A stretch of 64,000 bases of DNA from the NCBI GenBank assembly GCA_029204225.1, contig CM055103.1:8462965-8526964 (forward strand). The letters run 5' to 3'. The position numbers and the translations under genes were made by a program. The number at the start of each line of letters is the position of its first letter. Position 1 is the first letter of the stretch. The notes beneath the pieces were generated by a model. That model ran no database searches, was not told the DNA's origin, and worked only from the letters and a program-made list of their open reading frames with translations. The DNA comes from Diphasiastrum complanatum. Lineage: Eukaryota; Streptophyta; Lycopodiopsida; Lycopodiales; Lycopodiaceae. Of the stretch, positions 54,786 to 64,000 are shown piece after piece.

Positions 54786-54884
54786 TCAGGCAGGCGTTCC
54801 TGTGACAGGACTGTTTTCAAAAGACTCCACAACTTGTAGTAATAGACATAGAAGGCTTTGGCAAGAAATTTGAGATGCTGATAC
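54786..54884 (-). CDS. Possible alternative last exon of the KH gene
   Basis: After an acceptor (TTTTTCAG) the reverse strand reads VSASQISCQSLLCLLLQ and ends PVTGTPA-stop, 33 codons including the stop, in the same phase as the upstream KH exon. The first codons resemble the normal last exon at 55031-55078 (VAAAQSLIQDYL). A third similar acceptor-plus-start lies at 55013 (VSAP-stop). It may be a duplicated, alternatively used exon or a decayed copy. Confidence 0.4.
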   Translation of the reverse strand, partial: VSASQISCQSLLCLLLQVVESFENSPVTGTPA

Positions 54885-55030
54885 CTGAAAAATGGATATA
54901 TCAAACTACATCAACAAAGGTTTGGGCCAGGCTTTAAGCTGCAAAACATATATGCATGAAGAAAGTCAAACTGCATGTAGAAAGGCTTGAACACAGCTCT
55001 AAGGTGCAGATACCTGGAAGTTAATCCTAA

Positions 55031-56092
55031 TCAAATTGAATTCAAATAATCTTGGATAAGACTTTGAGCTGCTGCTACCTGAAAAACAAAGCAATTGCAC
55101 ATGCCCACAAACTTGAGGGGTAAATCACAAGATCAACCACTGCTGCCACTTCAGATGATTCTTCTGGAAGAGGCCTACCTGATCTGATGTACCCTCAAAA
55201 TAGATTGTCCTTTCCTGTGCACCTTCCTTTTGACCATGTACCTGTTTGCAAGAATGACATTAACTTATACATTTGTTGCCTCCAAAATCCAGCTAGAAGA
55301 GGCTTCAGTAGAGCACTTTTTTTCGAAAAAATGTAAACTATAAAATGGACAATAATAATTACTATGGAGGTAGGTTTTCTATCTAAGATTGTCCTTGAAC
55401 ATATCTATAATGAAAAACTTGGAGCTTCAAATTAACATATTAGACCTCACCAAACTTAAATACCTACAATGTGTATAAACAATAGTCCTATAATATGAAA
55501 AGCAAATGTCTCATGCTCGACTATTGATGTCTATAAAATAGCTATGAAGGAGTCAACATGATGGAAATATCATCGAATAGTATTAATATGCTTGGTATTG
55601 CTAATAAGTACCGATGGGCCAATAGGAAAGGAGAGACAACTCTATTTCTACTTACTAAGCTATTACAACTACGTTTCTAAAATGTGTTGATCTCAAATTG
55701 AAATACTATAATTGGTGTCAAATACAAGGGACATACAAAGAAAGATCATGCAAACCTTTATTGATGCTCCAGAGATGGTTCTAATATGAGTAATGTTAGC
55801 ACCACCTCTACCAATGATTCCCCCCATAAAAACACTTGGAACACTCATCTCGGATGTCACTTTTGGCCGCAGTGAGATCGTTCCACCGTATGTAGAAAGA
55901 TCAGAACTAGTCTGCCCAACCAGAGAACCAAATGATGCTAAGCTTGGCATGCCAAATTCAAGACTAGTATTTCCTGCTGACTGTGAAGGATAACTTGACA
56001 GAGCAGTTTGAAATAGTAGTTGTTGTCCTGATGAGCCGCTTCCAACATAATAAGATGCCTTAGCAGACACAGGATCCTTTGGAGGATATTCT
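55031..56092 (-). CDS. KH-domain RNA-binding protein, C-terminal exons (partial)
   Basis: Three exons on the reverse strand. Exon A, 56092-55756, follows an acceptor ending ATCAG and encodes a Ser-rich linker and the first half of a KH domain (MGGIIGRGGANITHI, with the GRGG form of the GxxG loop). Exon B, 55241-55179, encodes VHGQKEGAQERTIYFEGTSDQ in two halves (donor CAG|GTAGGC). Exon C, 55078-55031, encodes VAAAQSLIQDYLNSI and stops. Phases agree (introns 55242-55755 and 55079-55178), giving a complete KH fold. The context resembles plant poly-KH proteins of the HEN4/FLK/PEPPER group, which act in RNA processing. The upstream KH domains must lie to the right, beyond a long intron or outside the window. 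Confidence 0.85.
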
Positions 56093-57659
56093 CTGATAAC
56101 CAGAGATTTATTAGTCATAATCAGGAAAAATCAAATAGCATGCATATCTTGAACTGGCCAACGGCCTATGCTAGCTTCAAAATACTACTAGAAGAGTATC
56201 AAGAAAAACCAAAAGTTATTTTGACAGCAAAAGAAATATGCCAAGAGATCAATTAGCCATGTAATTTCTTCAAAGTTCAATGTCATTACATTCACCTTTG
56301 AATGCCACATAGATGATGCAACATTGAAATGTCTTGTATTACAAGTAACTTTTGGAATCTTCTAAGACATTCCAACAAAATCAGCCAAAGTAGTCAAGAG
56401 CCCACAAAACATGTGAAAACATTACATTAATAGATGATACTCAACATAATACACATGCCAACTTTTGATCCAACATCTATGAGATCTAATACATCAGATT
56501 ATTTTCTTACAACAATCTTGACTCAACATGGTCTCATTACCTCGTAGTCAAAATATTTTCGGCACGTGATATGGAAAATCGACCTCCAAAGTCAACTGCC
56601 AAATCTCATCTCAGATCCTCATTCGACGTCAGTCACATGACTTGAAGAGTTTCTTTATTACATTGCAAGCACAATTCAAGGTTGATGGGGATTCATAGAT
56701 AAATTTTTATTGCCAGAGTATAATCAAAAGGCAGCACGTTGACATCTTGAGAAACTAGATCAACCACTATGACTTGATTATCTGCTAATTGACTGAAGTT
56801 TCCGTATTCAAACCCACTTACAACAAACTTGACAAAAATGTATCAACTGGGATAATGTGCACCCAGTGCATAAGAGCAGTTTGTGTTCCACTTTTATTCA
56901 AACTGACATGAAGTAGTTTGGCAACCCAAATGAGTGTTTCAGTTGCCAAAAGAAAAGAGCAAGAATATCTGGAACTATGTCTCATGTAAATTTCTAGGAC
57001 TAACAGCCGCAAGAGTTTTCTATTTTGAATGCCCACACGGATTAACACCAATGTTTTGAAAAACATTTTATTGTAGACATATGCACCTTTAGCTCTCCAA
57101 AGTTGAACAAACCACCGCCTCTCACCTGTTTTTCCACCAAACCCTACAAGCCTTGTTCATGACATACCTTTCCTCGTTAACCCTTGGCACCGGGAGAAAT
57201 GTCCTGGTTTTCATTCATATGTCAGCCATCTGCGTACCCCCAATTCCTATTGAGACTGAAATTGAATACCCCAATCCCTATTGAAGACTAAGCATGAATA
57301 AAGAATACTGCTGAAGTGTAAAAAGAGAGCTTACGTAAATGAAAAAAAGGAAAGCCTCATTACCATGCTCTATAGCCTTGCTTTGAGATTCTTTTGTGAG
57401 TTTCTCCTAAGAGCTCCTTATCTGCCTTTGGCTGATCTACAAACTTGGTCTCAAAATGCCTCCACCCATTATACAATACACACAGACACAACCTCTCACC
57501 ATTTTTTCCACAAGCATTAGAGTTGTCAATCTTTATGCCTCAGATGGTCCTTGAAGCCATTGAGAAACTTAAACAAAGTTGTGCCAAAAATATGCAGGTC
57601 ATGGCCCTTTGTTGCACAGGATCGAGAGAGCGATGTTGGGTTTTGATCATAAAAAGAAA
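56093..57659 (-). other. Probable intron of the KH gene, no exon seen
   Basis: The acceptor at 56093-56094 implies an intron to the right. No KH-type or other exon was recognised before the right edge. The sequence is AT-rich and includes a duplicated CCTCTCACC.TTTTTTCCAC word near 57119 and 57494. Confidence 0.5.
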
Positions 57660-57905
57660 TTCTTCATTTGATCTCAAGGTGATTATGACAAGCTTTTGCC
57701 AGAGCCGCTGACATGGTGGGGTGTGGTAGGCAAATTTGCAGCAGACGTTATTGCTCTTGCCATTTGCACCCTTGCTCTGAATTCTTTTGCTTCGACTTGT
57801 GAGCGGAACTGGAGCATTTAGTCTCTTATCCACATGAAGAGAAGGAAATGGCTCCAGCTGAAAAGGTTGGTTTACTACACCAACCTAAGGCTAGTCAGGC
57901 AGATG
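57660..57905 (+). pseudogene. hAT transposase C-terminal (dimerisation) fragment
   Basis: From about 57699 the plus strand reads PEPLTWWGVVGKFAADV then ALAICTLALNSFASTCERNWS, a stop (TAG 57819), SLIHMKRRKWLQLKRLVYYTNLRL in two parts. This is the conserved WW...LA...CERNWS...IH..KR..L...RL..LVY..YNLRL pattern of hAT dimerisation domains. A likely continuation upstream (GFDHKKKFF) is in the same frame with a stop. No zinc finger or DDE core found: a remnant within the presumed KH intron, opposite in strand. Confidence 0.85.
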
Positions 57906-58430
57906 CAAAGAGATGGTACACCTAGACAGGTGAAACCCGAGGAGTGCCTTAATTCCATAGACACTGCAACAGTCCATGCACACGGAGGCTACAATTGATG
58001 ATGAGTCTTTTCATAGTATCATCAAGAGATGGCAGGTCATCATATGAGGCAACATAGGACCACTAGGATGCAGAGGATGCAGGAGAGGAGGGTGGGATGA
58101 GGCTCAAGGAGATGAGGAGGAGAGGAGGGCCTGGATGATGAGATGGAGATGGGCATTGACAAGGATGTGAGATTTGTTGATCCTGATGCTAAGACACAAG
58201 TTGAGCCTACATTACCTAAATGTAGAGGGAGGTGTAGGTTGACACCTGATGGATTTGCACGTTGAGTCAGAGACTACTTAGGCACAGGCAGTAGTATCAC
58301 AAGCAAAGGGAGCAGCGGCCCACAGCTAGGCCTTGGTAGAGCTAGAGGCAGAGGCAAAGGTAAAGCACTTAGCAATGCATCCTTGAAGGGATGCCTCCAA
58401 GTCGTAGGGATTATAGTTTATTTTCATGTC
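57906..58430 (+). pseudogene. Possible hAT tail, Gly/Arg and acidic remnants
   Basis: Directly after the dimerisation fragment are stretches rich in GAGGA/GATGAGATGG (acidic) and GGTAGAGCTAGAGGCAGAGGC (RGRG). They resemble the acidic and RG-rich C-terminal tails of some plant hAT proteins. Frames are broken, so this is only a suggestion. Confidence 0.4.
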
Positions 58431-61400
58431 ATATGACTCTCATAGTTACCAGAATAAAAAAATGTTTTCAATATGACACCCCAAAAACAAAACGCATACA
58501 ACTTTGAATATGCATACGGATAAATATGCCATGCCATCATGCCACATCATCAACATTGTCAACTTTTTGACATGAACAAATGTTTAGCTTCGGACTTAGA
58601 CTTTGTATGTCACAAAAAACAGCCAAAGAATGGCCCAAAGATGGTCCAAAAACAAAAATGTTTAGTTTGCAATTTTTGGCCCCTTGCTCCTTGAAAATGT
58701 TTGAGCTTTGTATTCAATAGAATATGGCATCTTTTTGATAACTACGTCTATGAGTCAATTGTCTATCTATCCTACACAGGGACTTCTTGATCATTGACCC
58801 ACCTTTTTCATGACATATATATCAGATGGTTTATGACAATCATTCCCATGAGACGTGCGGAATCTAGATCATGTGAAATTAATTTCAGTTTTCAGGTCTC
58901 AGGTTTCAAGTATAGTATGCTAAGTGCTTCGTGTAAGCTTGTAGGACCCCTTTGGCATGTGTCACCTCATCATATCTGATATTAGTTTGTTAAAGTTTAG
59001 AATTTTTAAAATGACTCATAAAATTAGATAGCTGCTATTTAATGACTAGTGTTTTTGAATGGTAGTTTGTTGCCTTGCCTTGAGTCTTACCTTTTCCAAT
59101 TGATGACATTGATGGTCAGAGAGAGCATGAAATTTGAAACCTAGAGATTGTGGATCCTCAACACTTGGAAGTGTTCAGCCTACTCTTATTGGCATTCAAG
59201 TTTAGGTTTCCTTTTGCTCTTTGGTAATTCTCAATTAAAGTAGAAATCCAGATTCTACATCAATTGTGATATTACGAAAAGGTCGTTGAGTGAGATTGGA
59301 ATGCTCCATTTCAAAACAATGTGCATTAGCTCAACTTTGGATTCTTCAAAACTAATAAGAGTACAAGTCATTATTTTTGGAAGTGTACATTGGTTTTCAT
59401 GTATGAAACAAACAATCCAAAACATGATGCTTCTATGATCCCAACACATGATGACTCTCATGGTAACCTATCACCACTTACTCTTTAAGACTTTTTTTTC
59501 CTTAAAGACAAATTTAAAAAAAATTTAAAACAAATAAAACTCAACATCGTGTCCTTTCTGAACAGCCCAAGTTTTGGAATGTGATGCTTCTATGAGGTAT
59601 ATTCACAGGTTATGCCACCAAAGAGTTTGGACCCACCAGGGGTCAAGCCTAACTTCTGCCGCACACAATTTCTCAAGATAGAAGATACAAGAGATCCTAT
59701 TCTACCACATTATCTTGACACGGGCATTTCTCAAGTTTGAATGCCCTTTAGGTAATTTCGCATCTCATTGCATAGGCTCCAGGTGGAAAAAAAGAGATTC
59801 CAAAGGGTTCCTAAAGAGGAAGGAGTTTGCGGCTTGCCAATTATGTACATTGGAAGAGTGAAGATGGAGGAACACTTTGTCTTTTGTTGCTTGATATATT
59901 ATGAGATAAAAAGCATGCACATATTCAAAAAGCAATCAGTTACACATTGTTGCATGATCTTACATGAGGACAAAAATATTTTATCATATGCTGTGAGAAA
60001 TGTTTTAACTTAGAGATGATAGATGCCACACTCGTTGTTCTGGGGGTTGAATGTAGTTTGATATGCAATCATTCTTCTCAAGAAAACCCCCTCGAACAAA
60101 GAACCATAGTATTAGACTACAAGAATGATGCAAATGTTCCCATGAAGCACAACGACCACAAATCCAGACGTCAACCAATACGCTCTTTCGCTACACGGTT
60201 TGGCTACTCAGTTCCCAACCCCCCAATATCCTCGGCCAAACTCCCATCGCTCCCACTCCCATTTGTTAGCCCTCAATTCAATCTCCTACCCCAAATCTCC
60301 CATTGTCAATTGCTTTCATTCTTCCCTGACTTGCAATCACTAAAATCACATGGTTGGCTTGCATGTACATCTGCCCCCCTCCCAATCTCTACCCATCCAC
60401 AAATGTTTTTCTCCTCCAATGATCATTGCTTCATAGACCAACTTCCTCTATGCATTTATTTTGCCTATGGAACACCCAATTAACATATCCACCCTCCCTA
60501 CACTCCATTCGAGTTCTATTTACCATTCTCCTCCCTCTAATGGCTGTCACCAGCATTCCCTCTTTTCTCCCAGCTTTTCCCCCCTCTTTGTTCGTAAGTT
60601 GCCCCCCCATAAATTATCAATGATTGTCCCCTTCTCATGAACCCGTCAATCCCTTGGCCTTTGTCATACCTTCTCTTCTTTCAGCCACCCTGATGGTGCG
60701 CCCCCCTTCTCTCATTCGTAATCCTTCCATCAAATCATTCCTTCCTCATATTTGCTCCTTCCTGCCTACAAATCTCATTTTAGTAAAAATTTTGGGTTTT
60801 CTATTTGGGGGGTTCATATAGTTTTGTGTGTTTTTTATTCAATTTAGTCATGTTAGGTTAAGTTAGAGAGACAACTTACTAAATACTTGTGACAATGCTA
60901 AAGAAATAACTCAATTTCTTCCTTTGTTTTAGCTCATTGTACAAAAGGTTGTTTTCATGACTATTCTGGTAGCAGCAGTATGTCATCAACATCATCATAG
61001 ATGTTTTCTCAAATAAGTTGTACAAAAGCCACTTTTATTCTAGGCTTTTAGAAGTTCATCGACAATAAATACATCTTATTAATAATTATGTTATTTCTAC
61101 ACTTCATCTACAGATGGTACACCTTTGTTTAGAGGTCTACTCGTGGTTGGTGTATGTACTTCACATCTTTGGTTCAGCGTATGGATAGTCATTTCTGAGT
61201 TTCCATTCATAGTTTCACTTAAACGTGTTTCACTTAGAGAAACTTTGTTTCAAATGGTCCCATTTCAAACAGACCGTATAAAAAGATTTTCACTGAAGTC
61301 TGAATGAAATGCTTTTAATTAATAAATAAGTAAAACTTATAAGAAAAAATCGGGTTTTAAACAGGTTACAGATCTACAGTTCTGTTTAATGTTGCTGTTG

Positions 61401-61483
61401 TTTTTTTCTGAGAGGAGAGAAATTAGAAGTTAGTTAGTGATAGTTTTAAGATTACCGTTCAAACTTAGATTAGTGTGTTTCTG
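58431..61483. other. No gene seen
   Basis: About 3 kb without recognisable coding motifs. The 60016-60483 open frame is pyrimidine-rich (60200-60730) and has no family match. May still be intron of the KH gene. Confidence 0.5.
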
Positions 61484-61595
61484 TCATAATAGAAGGCTAC
61501 AAGAAAAAACCTAAAACTATTTCACCAATTCTTTCACGAGGTTTGCCGATTGTTTCCAGTTTCAGACCATGAACGTATGTACTATATGAACTATG
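61484..61595. repeat. Partial 235-bp-family repeat unit, split by an insertion
   Basis: Words CATAATAGAAGGCTAC, AAACCTAAAACTATTTC and CATGAACGTATGTACTAT match the end of the repeat unit at 63281-63515. The repeat is broken at 61595 by the element 61596-63280 and resumes at 63281. Confidence 0.65.
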
Positions 61596-61625
61596 CTTAG
61601 AAACCCGTTCCAACCTTTTGAGTCG

Positions 61626-61656
61626 GAACGAACTGTACATTCCGTACAGTACGTTC
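61626..61656. repeat. Short imperfect hairpin near left end
   Basis: GAACGAACTGTAC-ATTCC-GTACAGTACGTTC: 12 of 13 arm positions pair. Related GGAACG and CGTTCC words recur at 61660-61680 and 63253-63272, that is at both ends of the element. Subterminal repeats of this kind are typical transposase-binding sites in hAT elements. Confidence 0.6.
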
Positions 61657-62718
61657 TGGAACGTGCTGGGTCGGAACGTTTTTTTTAATTAAAAAAAAAA
61701 ACAGGTGATCTTTCTCCTTTCAAGAGATGAGCATATTCACCAGCTGATGTGCAAGCAATATATCTCGAGGATGTGGAGTACAAATGCCTGATCCCCCTTA
61801 TTTGTCAAAAGGAAGCATGTCGATCCCTCAAAATAAAAAGCCATTTCGTAGTAATGAACAGTAAACTTTCAAAAGCAACAGCACGTGTGGAACCTTTTTG
61901 GCTTCTCCAATGGCCCAGGCGATGATGCTGCGATTGGTATGGGCGCCGGGGAAGAGACGAAGACGAAGGCGAATACAAGGATGAGGGAAGAGGCACTGTG
62001 TTGTAGGAAGGCAAAGCTCCCTTATCTTTCTTACACTCCTGCCCCATTCCTTTCACTACATGGACCTCACTGATCCTGCAAATTATCACTTCGCTATGCC
62101 TCCGCCAGCTCTCCACTTACAGCTCTCTCTGATTTCGCCCCGCCACTGATGCTAGCTTGGCTTCGCGGCCCTTTCTCCCCGATCAATCAAGCAGCGCTCG
62201 TGCAACCGGTAGGAGCAGAAGAACGAATGCTGCGTTTATGTGGCAAGAAAGAAAGAGCAAGCAAAGCACAGCAAAGGAAGCGAGAATGTCAGTATACAGA
62301 TTTTTGCCCCATCACTCCGCTATGCATCAGAGCTGAGACATGCCTTCCCAAAGACTGAAGGGGTAGCCTTGCGAAATCACAGAAATGAGGCGCAATAGAG
62401 AAATGCCAGGAACAGCAATGTTCCGCGATATTACACTATTGCCATTTTTTTTTCCATCCTGAAATCAGTTTTTAAATTTTTACAAATGAAATGGTGATGC
62501 ATCTCAAAACGTAATGGATTTTTGTGTCTATTTTGCTCATTTTTGAACAGATTAAAAAGCAGAATAGTCACCTGTTTTTTTTTTTTAAGATTCAGTGCAG
62601 ATTTTGCTTGCATCTGCCACGTGGCAGCATCGGATTGGTATCAAATTTTTTTAGTGCTAATTCTGCTTGCACCTGCCACATGGCAACTAAGGATTGGTTT
62701 AAAAAGGGTCCAAAAATC

Positions 62719-62955
62719 CATTACGCAATAGAAGGGGCCGGGCAAAGGCCATTCTGCCCGGTTCGGATTTCCAAAAAATTTTAGGCTCGGCCCCTCCGGA
62801 CCTTGCCTAAAAGAATTCTGGAAATCCTTACCGGGCAAAATGGCCTCTGCCCGGCCCCTTCCATAATACGTAATCTCTCGACCTCGCCTAAAAAAATTTT
62901 GGAAATCCTTACCGGGCAGAATGGCCTCTGCCCGGCCCCTTCCATAATACGTAAT
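62719..62955 (+). mobile_element. Foldback hairpin, copy 2, with duplicated right arm
   Basis: The same family as 23438-23596, opposite orientation. The left arm begins CATTACGCAATAG and includes CCATTCTGCCCGGTTCGG. The right arm ends CCATAATACGTAAT at 62874. A second, direct copy of the right arm follows with an 81-bp period and ends at 62955. The reverse-strand open frame across it (62641-63030) is an artefact of the repeat. Confidence 0.83.
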
Positions 62956-63099
62956 CTGTGGGGCAAATTTTTTTATGACAAATTTTTTTTTACATTTTAC
63001 ATTTTTTAAATTTACGTTTTTTACATGCACCTTCCGCTCGAAAGGTGCGTGTAAAAAAAATTTTACGTCATAAAAAAAAGAAAAAAAAATGTAAAAACG

Positions 63100-63220
63100 G
63101 ATCTCACGGAAGGGAAGGGCTGGCTCCTCGGCCCTTCAGCCCACGGAAGACTGTGCGCCCTCGGGCGCACACTCTTCCGAGGCGGAAGGGTCTCAGAGCA
63201 GGACCTTCCCCCTCGTAAAA
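63100..63220. repeat. GC-rich hairpins
   Basis: GTGCGCCC-TC-GGGCGCAC is a perfect 8-bp hairpin at 63153-63170, enclosed by GGAAGA and TCTTCC (about 63145-63178). Words GGAAGGG and CCCTTC recur around it. It matches the style of the block at 23157-23256, and both lie on the same side of the foldback hairpin, suggesting that both belong to one larger repeat. Confidence 0.72.
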
Positions 63221-63280
63221 TAGTGTGTGAGTTTTTTTTTTAATATTTGGTCGTGTTCCGTTCTGGAACGGGCAACTAAG

Positions 63281-63740
63281 GTACTATGTAGTATGGATCA
63301 TGACAATAGTGTTAGGTGGAACTTGGGAGCTCCAACTCTCATCAAGATTAATCATTTTGATTGTTGATTGATTGTAATCTACATCGCCTAAACACTAAAA
63401 AAAGCACTTGTTTTATCCATAATACAAGCATAAAAATAAAATCCACCCCAAACATAGAACCTAAAGGCTAAAATCGTTTCGCCGACCCTTTCACATTTCA
63501 AAGCATCAATGTATGTACTACTGTAGTATGGATCATGACAAAAGGTATTAGGTGGAGTTTGGGAGTCTAAACTCTCAATTTAGCGTTCAAGATTGATTGT
63601 TGATTAAATATAATCTACATTGCCTAAATACTAACAAAGCACTTGTTTTTGACATAATAAAAGGCTAGAAATAAAATCTCCCTAGAAAATAAACCCTCAA
63701 ACCGTTTTGTTGTTTCTTTCTCGGAGTTATCATTTCAAAA
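63281..63740. repeat. Tandem repeat with 235-bp period
   Basis: Two direct units, marked by GTATGGATCATGACAA at 63291 and 63526. Each contains TTAGGTGGA.(C/T)TTGGGAG, GATTGTTGATT, TAATCTACAT and AAAGCACTTGTTTT words. A third partial unit lies to the left at 61484-61595, separated by the candidate transposon. Confidence 0.88.
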
Positions 63741-64000
63741 AGGCATTTCGAACAAGTCTACAAGACATCGTTTCCATTAGTCTTATATCATGTGTGTCAC
63801 GATTGCCATGGCAACTTTTGTACTTGCTCTAGTGGCCTTGACGTTTGGGATTCCCAACAACCCTCTTGGTAGTACTATCTTAATTGTGGCCCTATCATTC
63901 ATGACACACATTATGCAACACTTGGCTATCGTTTTAGATATAGTTCTTATTCTACTTATATAAAGGTCTAAGGTGATTTGGACTCACTTGATTCAAAATT
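63741..64000. other. No gene seen
   Basis: Last 260 bp of the window, AT-rich, no motif recognised. Confidence 0.5.

Larger units (their letters stand above)
61596..63280. mobile_element. Candidate non-autonomous hAT-type transposon
   Basis: Ends are CTTAGAAACCCGTTCC (left) and GGAACGGGCAACTAAG (right), inverted at about 13 of 16 positions. The flanks are GAACTATG (61588-61595) and GTACTATG (63281-63288), an 8-bp duplication with one mismatch, the length expected for hAT elements. The insertion sits inside a 235-bp repeat that continues on both sides. No transposase is encoded. The interior holds two weak open frames (61805-62116 reverse, 62149-62358 forward), foldback copy 2 and GC-rich hairpins. 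A hAT transposase remnant lies 4 kb away, but a link is only inference. Confidence 0.62.

Noticed and set aside
60016-60483. 155-residue frame as a gene
   Set aside because: Its second half is a pyrimidine-rich tract giving Ser/Pro/Leu codons; no family motif and no splice or promoter context.
62641-63030. Reverse-strand protein with repeated GRGRAEAILPGK
   Set aside because: The repeat in the peptide follows the duplicated arm of the foldback hairpin and is not independent evidence for a gene.

Overview
The window reads as nuclear DNA of a land plant with a large, gene-poor genome. The evidence is layered, decayed Ty1/copia and Ty3/gypsy LTR retrotransposons, a plant-type F-box gene, an intron-containing KH-domain RNA-binding gene, a hAT transposase remnant, and many CT/GA microsatellites. 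This composition would suit a gymnosperm or a fern, but the sequence alone does not settle the lineage.

Layout. Positions 1-8866 are a decayed Ty3/gypsy copy (gypsy-1: leader, gag, protease, start of RT). A complete non-autonomous LTR element (gypsy-2, 940-6013) is nested in its gag and has matching 5-bp target duplications (ACTAC), a tRNA primer site, a truncated gag and an unrecognised second ORF, but no reverse transcriptase. 8867-20202 is a run of truncated elements: copia-1, the gag of gypsy-4, and a composite copia-2. The 1001-residue chimeric polyprotein of copia-2 carries an extra RT fragment in place of its protease. 20640-23800 holds a reverse-strand LTR promoter half, palindromes, a minisatellite and a foldback element.

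24443-25636 is an apparently intact F-box gene, the only complete host gene seen. 28840-31940 contains inverted copia pieces. 31941-35240 is a gypsy relative (gypsy-3), and 35294-40813 is a copia with both LTRs (copia-4). 41638-42678 is a reverse-strand orphan ORF related to gypsy-2 ORF2. 43190-46794 is a reverse-strand copia (copia-5) that keeps its LTR and primer site. A CT tract of about 218 bp then leads into an ORF1-only, LINE-like unit (47035-48632) and a 466-bp tandem duplication.

50-64 kb has fewer LTR elements. It contains a foldback element with a duplicated arm (52288-53350), the 3' exons of a reverse-strand KH-domain gene (55031-56092, running off the right edge), a hAT transposase remnant (57660-57905), and a candidate hAT-type non-autonomous element (61596-63280) with an 8-bp near-perfect target duplication. 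That element encloses a second copy of the foldback family seen at 23.4 kb.

The strongest candidates for undescribed biology are four: the gag-plus-orphan-ORF element gypsy-2 with its array of inverted CTCTCGCAG motifs, the related orphan ORF at 42 kb, the ORF1-only LINE-like unit with 5' monomers, and the two foldback families in which one arm has been duplicated. Most retroelement genes carry stops or frameshifts and are described as broken copies.
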